From contig CAYVTM010000001.1 of NCBI GenBank assembly GCA_964454645.1, positions 186,001 through 250,000 of the forward strand: a stretch of 64,000 bases of DNA, read 5' to 3'. Numbering within the stretch: position 1 is the first letter of the stretch; every line of letters starts with the position of its first letter. Source of the DNA: CAYVTM01 sp964454645. Its GTDB lineage: Bacteria > Bacteroidota > Bacteroidia > Sphingobacteriales > Sphingobacteriaceae. The notes under the pieces are model-generated. The model had not been told where the DNA came from and made no database searches. It saw only the letters and a list, made by a program, of their open reading frames with translations. Positions 63,215 to 64,000 of this stretch are shown piece after piece. A program made the translations under genes and the position numbers.

Positions 63215-64000
63215 ATGAACTTAAAGAGTAAGCAGCTAATAGACAGCGTAGTTGGAATGCCGGCGGTTATTATCCACCTTATTTTTGCACGTGTCTTAGG
63301 CTTTCTGTTAAGAAGAAATCATTCCATTGAAAAAGAGCCCCGAATTATTCTTTTCATAAAAATTATGGGGTTGGGAAGTGTCTTCCTTGCTTCCGATGCA
63401 ATACTTGCGATAAAGAAAAAATATCCTGGAGCTAAGCTGGTATTAGTTTGTAAAGATTCTATGGAACCCGGCTTGAAAAGCTTGAATCTATTTGATGAGT
63501 TCTGGGTGGTAAATGATAACAATTTGCTGAAATTGATTGCTCAGTCGTTTGCCATCTTTTTTAAAGCCTGGGGAATAAAACGTTTATGGGTAGTAGATTT
63601 AGAAGTATATTCGAAGCTTACTACTATTTTTTCTTTATGGACCTTCGCTATTAACCGTTTTGGATTTTATTTGAACGAGGCCGCTTTTCGGATGAACCTG
63701 AATACGCATAATATCTACTTTAATCAGTTTTGTCTAGTTGAAGAAAATTATAATAAATTAGCCTTAGAGTTAGGTGCAGTTGTCGATCAACGATTTTACT
63801 TTCCCTCTTTTCCGAATAGAACTCATAATGCAAAGAGTGTGTATGAGTTTGTAGCTATTAATAATACCTGTTCCGAATTGGGACAAGAACGAAAATGCCC
63901 TAATGACTTATTAAAAGGAATTTCTGATTGGATACTGAAGAATACTAGCTACAATATTGCATACTTAGGAGCTCCGTCCGATAAGGATGAAGTTGAATGT
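63215..64000 (+). CDS. Glycosyltransferase family 9-like protein, cut by window edge
   Basis: The frame opens at ATG 63215 and stays open to the edge, 262 codons. It starts with a hydrophobic helix (LIDSVVGMPAVIIHLIFARVLGFLL), then RIILFIKIMGLGSVFLASDA and AILAIKKKYPGAKLVLVCKD, the N-terminal fold of ADP-heptose:LPS heptosyltransferase-like GT9 enzymes. Position 150-200 continues the GT-B fold. The nucleotide-sugar domain lies beyond the edge. The N-terminal hydrophobic helix suggests membrane attachment. It probably acts in lipopolysaccharide or exopolysaccharide assembly; the family is inferred from the first domain only. Confidence 0.75.
   Translation, partial: MNLKSKQLIDSVVGMPAVIIHLIFARVLGFLLRRNHSIEKEPRIILFIKIMGLGSVFLASDAILAIKKKYPGAKLVLVCKDSMEPGLKSLNLFDEFWVVNDNNLLKLIAQSFAIFFKAWGIKRLWVVDLEVYSKLTTIFSLWTFAINRFGFYLNEAAFRMNLNTHNIYFNQFCLVEENYNKLALELGAVVDQRFYFPSFPNRTHNAKSVYEFVAINNTCSELGQERKCPNDLLKGISDWILKNTSYNIAYLGAPSDKDEVEC

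Overview
The window is a piece of a Bacteroidota chromosome. Evidence: several secreted proteins end in type IX secretion sorting domains (type A 'YPNP' and type B 'FTPNNDGMNDEF' forms), promoters fit the Bacteroidota TTTG / TAnnTTTG pattern, and gene families or gene orders typical of the phylum are present (BatA-dihydroorotase-like-DUF4199-GT2, serC-serA-DUF1015, LuxC-like acyl-CoA reductase with ferredoxin, a large type II-C Cas9). The genus cannot be fixed from this sequence. No rRNA, prophage or insertion sequence was seen.

Left end (1-6131): a type II-C CRISPR-Cas locus read leftwards. A divergent tracrRNA comes first, then cas9 (1527 codons), then an AAA+ ATPase gene with a winged-helix tail, then the first 35 codons of cas1 at the window edge. 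cas2 and the CRISPR array must lie outside. An ATPase between cas9 and cas1 is not part of the canonical II-C gene set and is the most interesting feature. Its promoter region carries three copies of the heptamer TTACGCA.

6.5-20.6 kb: housekeeping and surface genes: dnaE, thioredoxin, a DUF58 protein, two related secreted proteins (one with a type B sorting domain), a class III aminotransferase, CorA, an ABC-2 exporter pair, and a large type A sorting-domain protein preceded by a broken duplicate of its own 3' end.

20.7-30 kb: dnaJ-grpE, a TlpA-like thioredoxin, an FtsE-like ATPase with a small partner, an abundant-looking TPR lipoprotein, acyl-CoA reductase divergent from a ferredoxin, an NlpC/P60 peptidase, a WD40 protein and hisA.

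30-43.6 kb: two mostly rightward runs. The first is BatA-like, a dihydroorotase-like protein missing catalytic residues, an unknown acidic protein, DUF4199 and GT2. The second is an epimerase, a glycosyltransferase, a membrane protein, a GH3-family protein, dxr, rseP and hscB, ending in tRNA-Leu(CAA).

43.7-64 kb: sucC, a LolD-like ATPase, a CDF exporter, a MscS channel, topA, YceI, rpe, a TonB-dependent receptor, the serC-serA-DUF1015-START run with a structured leader, a 53-codon Cys/Lys-rich protein, a PGRP-type amidase with a sorting domain, and the two subunits of a 3-oxoacid CoA-transferase. Those two subunit genes are split by a four-helix-bundle gene whose 3' end is tandemly duplicated. 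The window closes inside a family 9-like glycosyltransferase.
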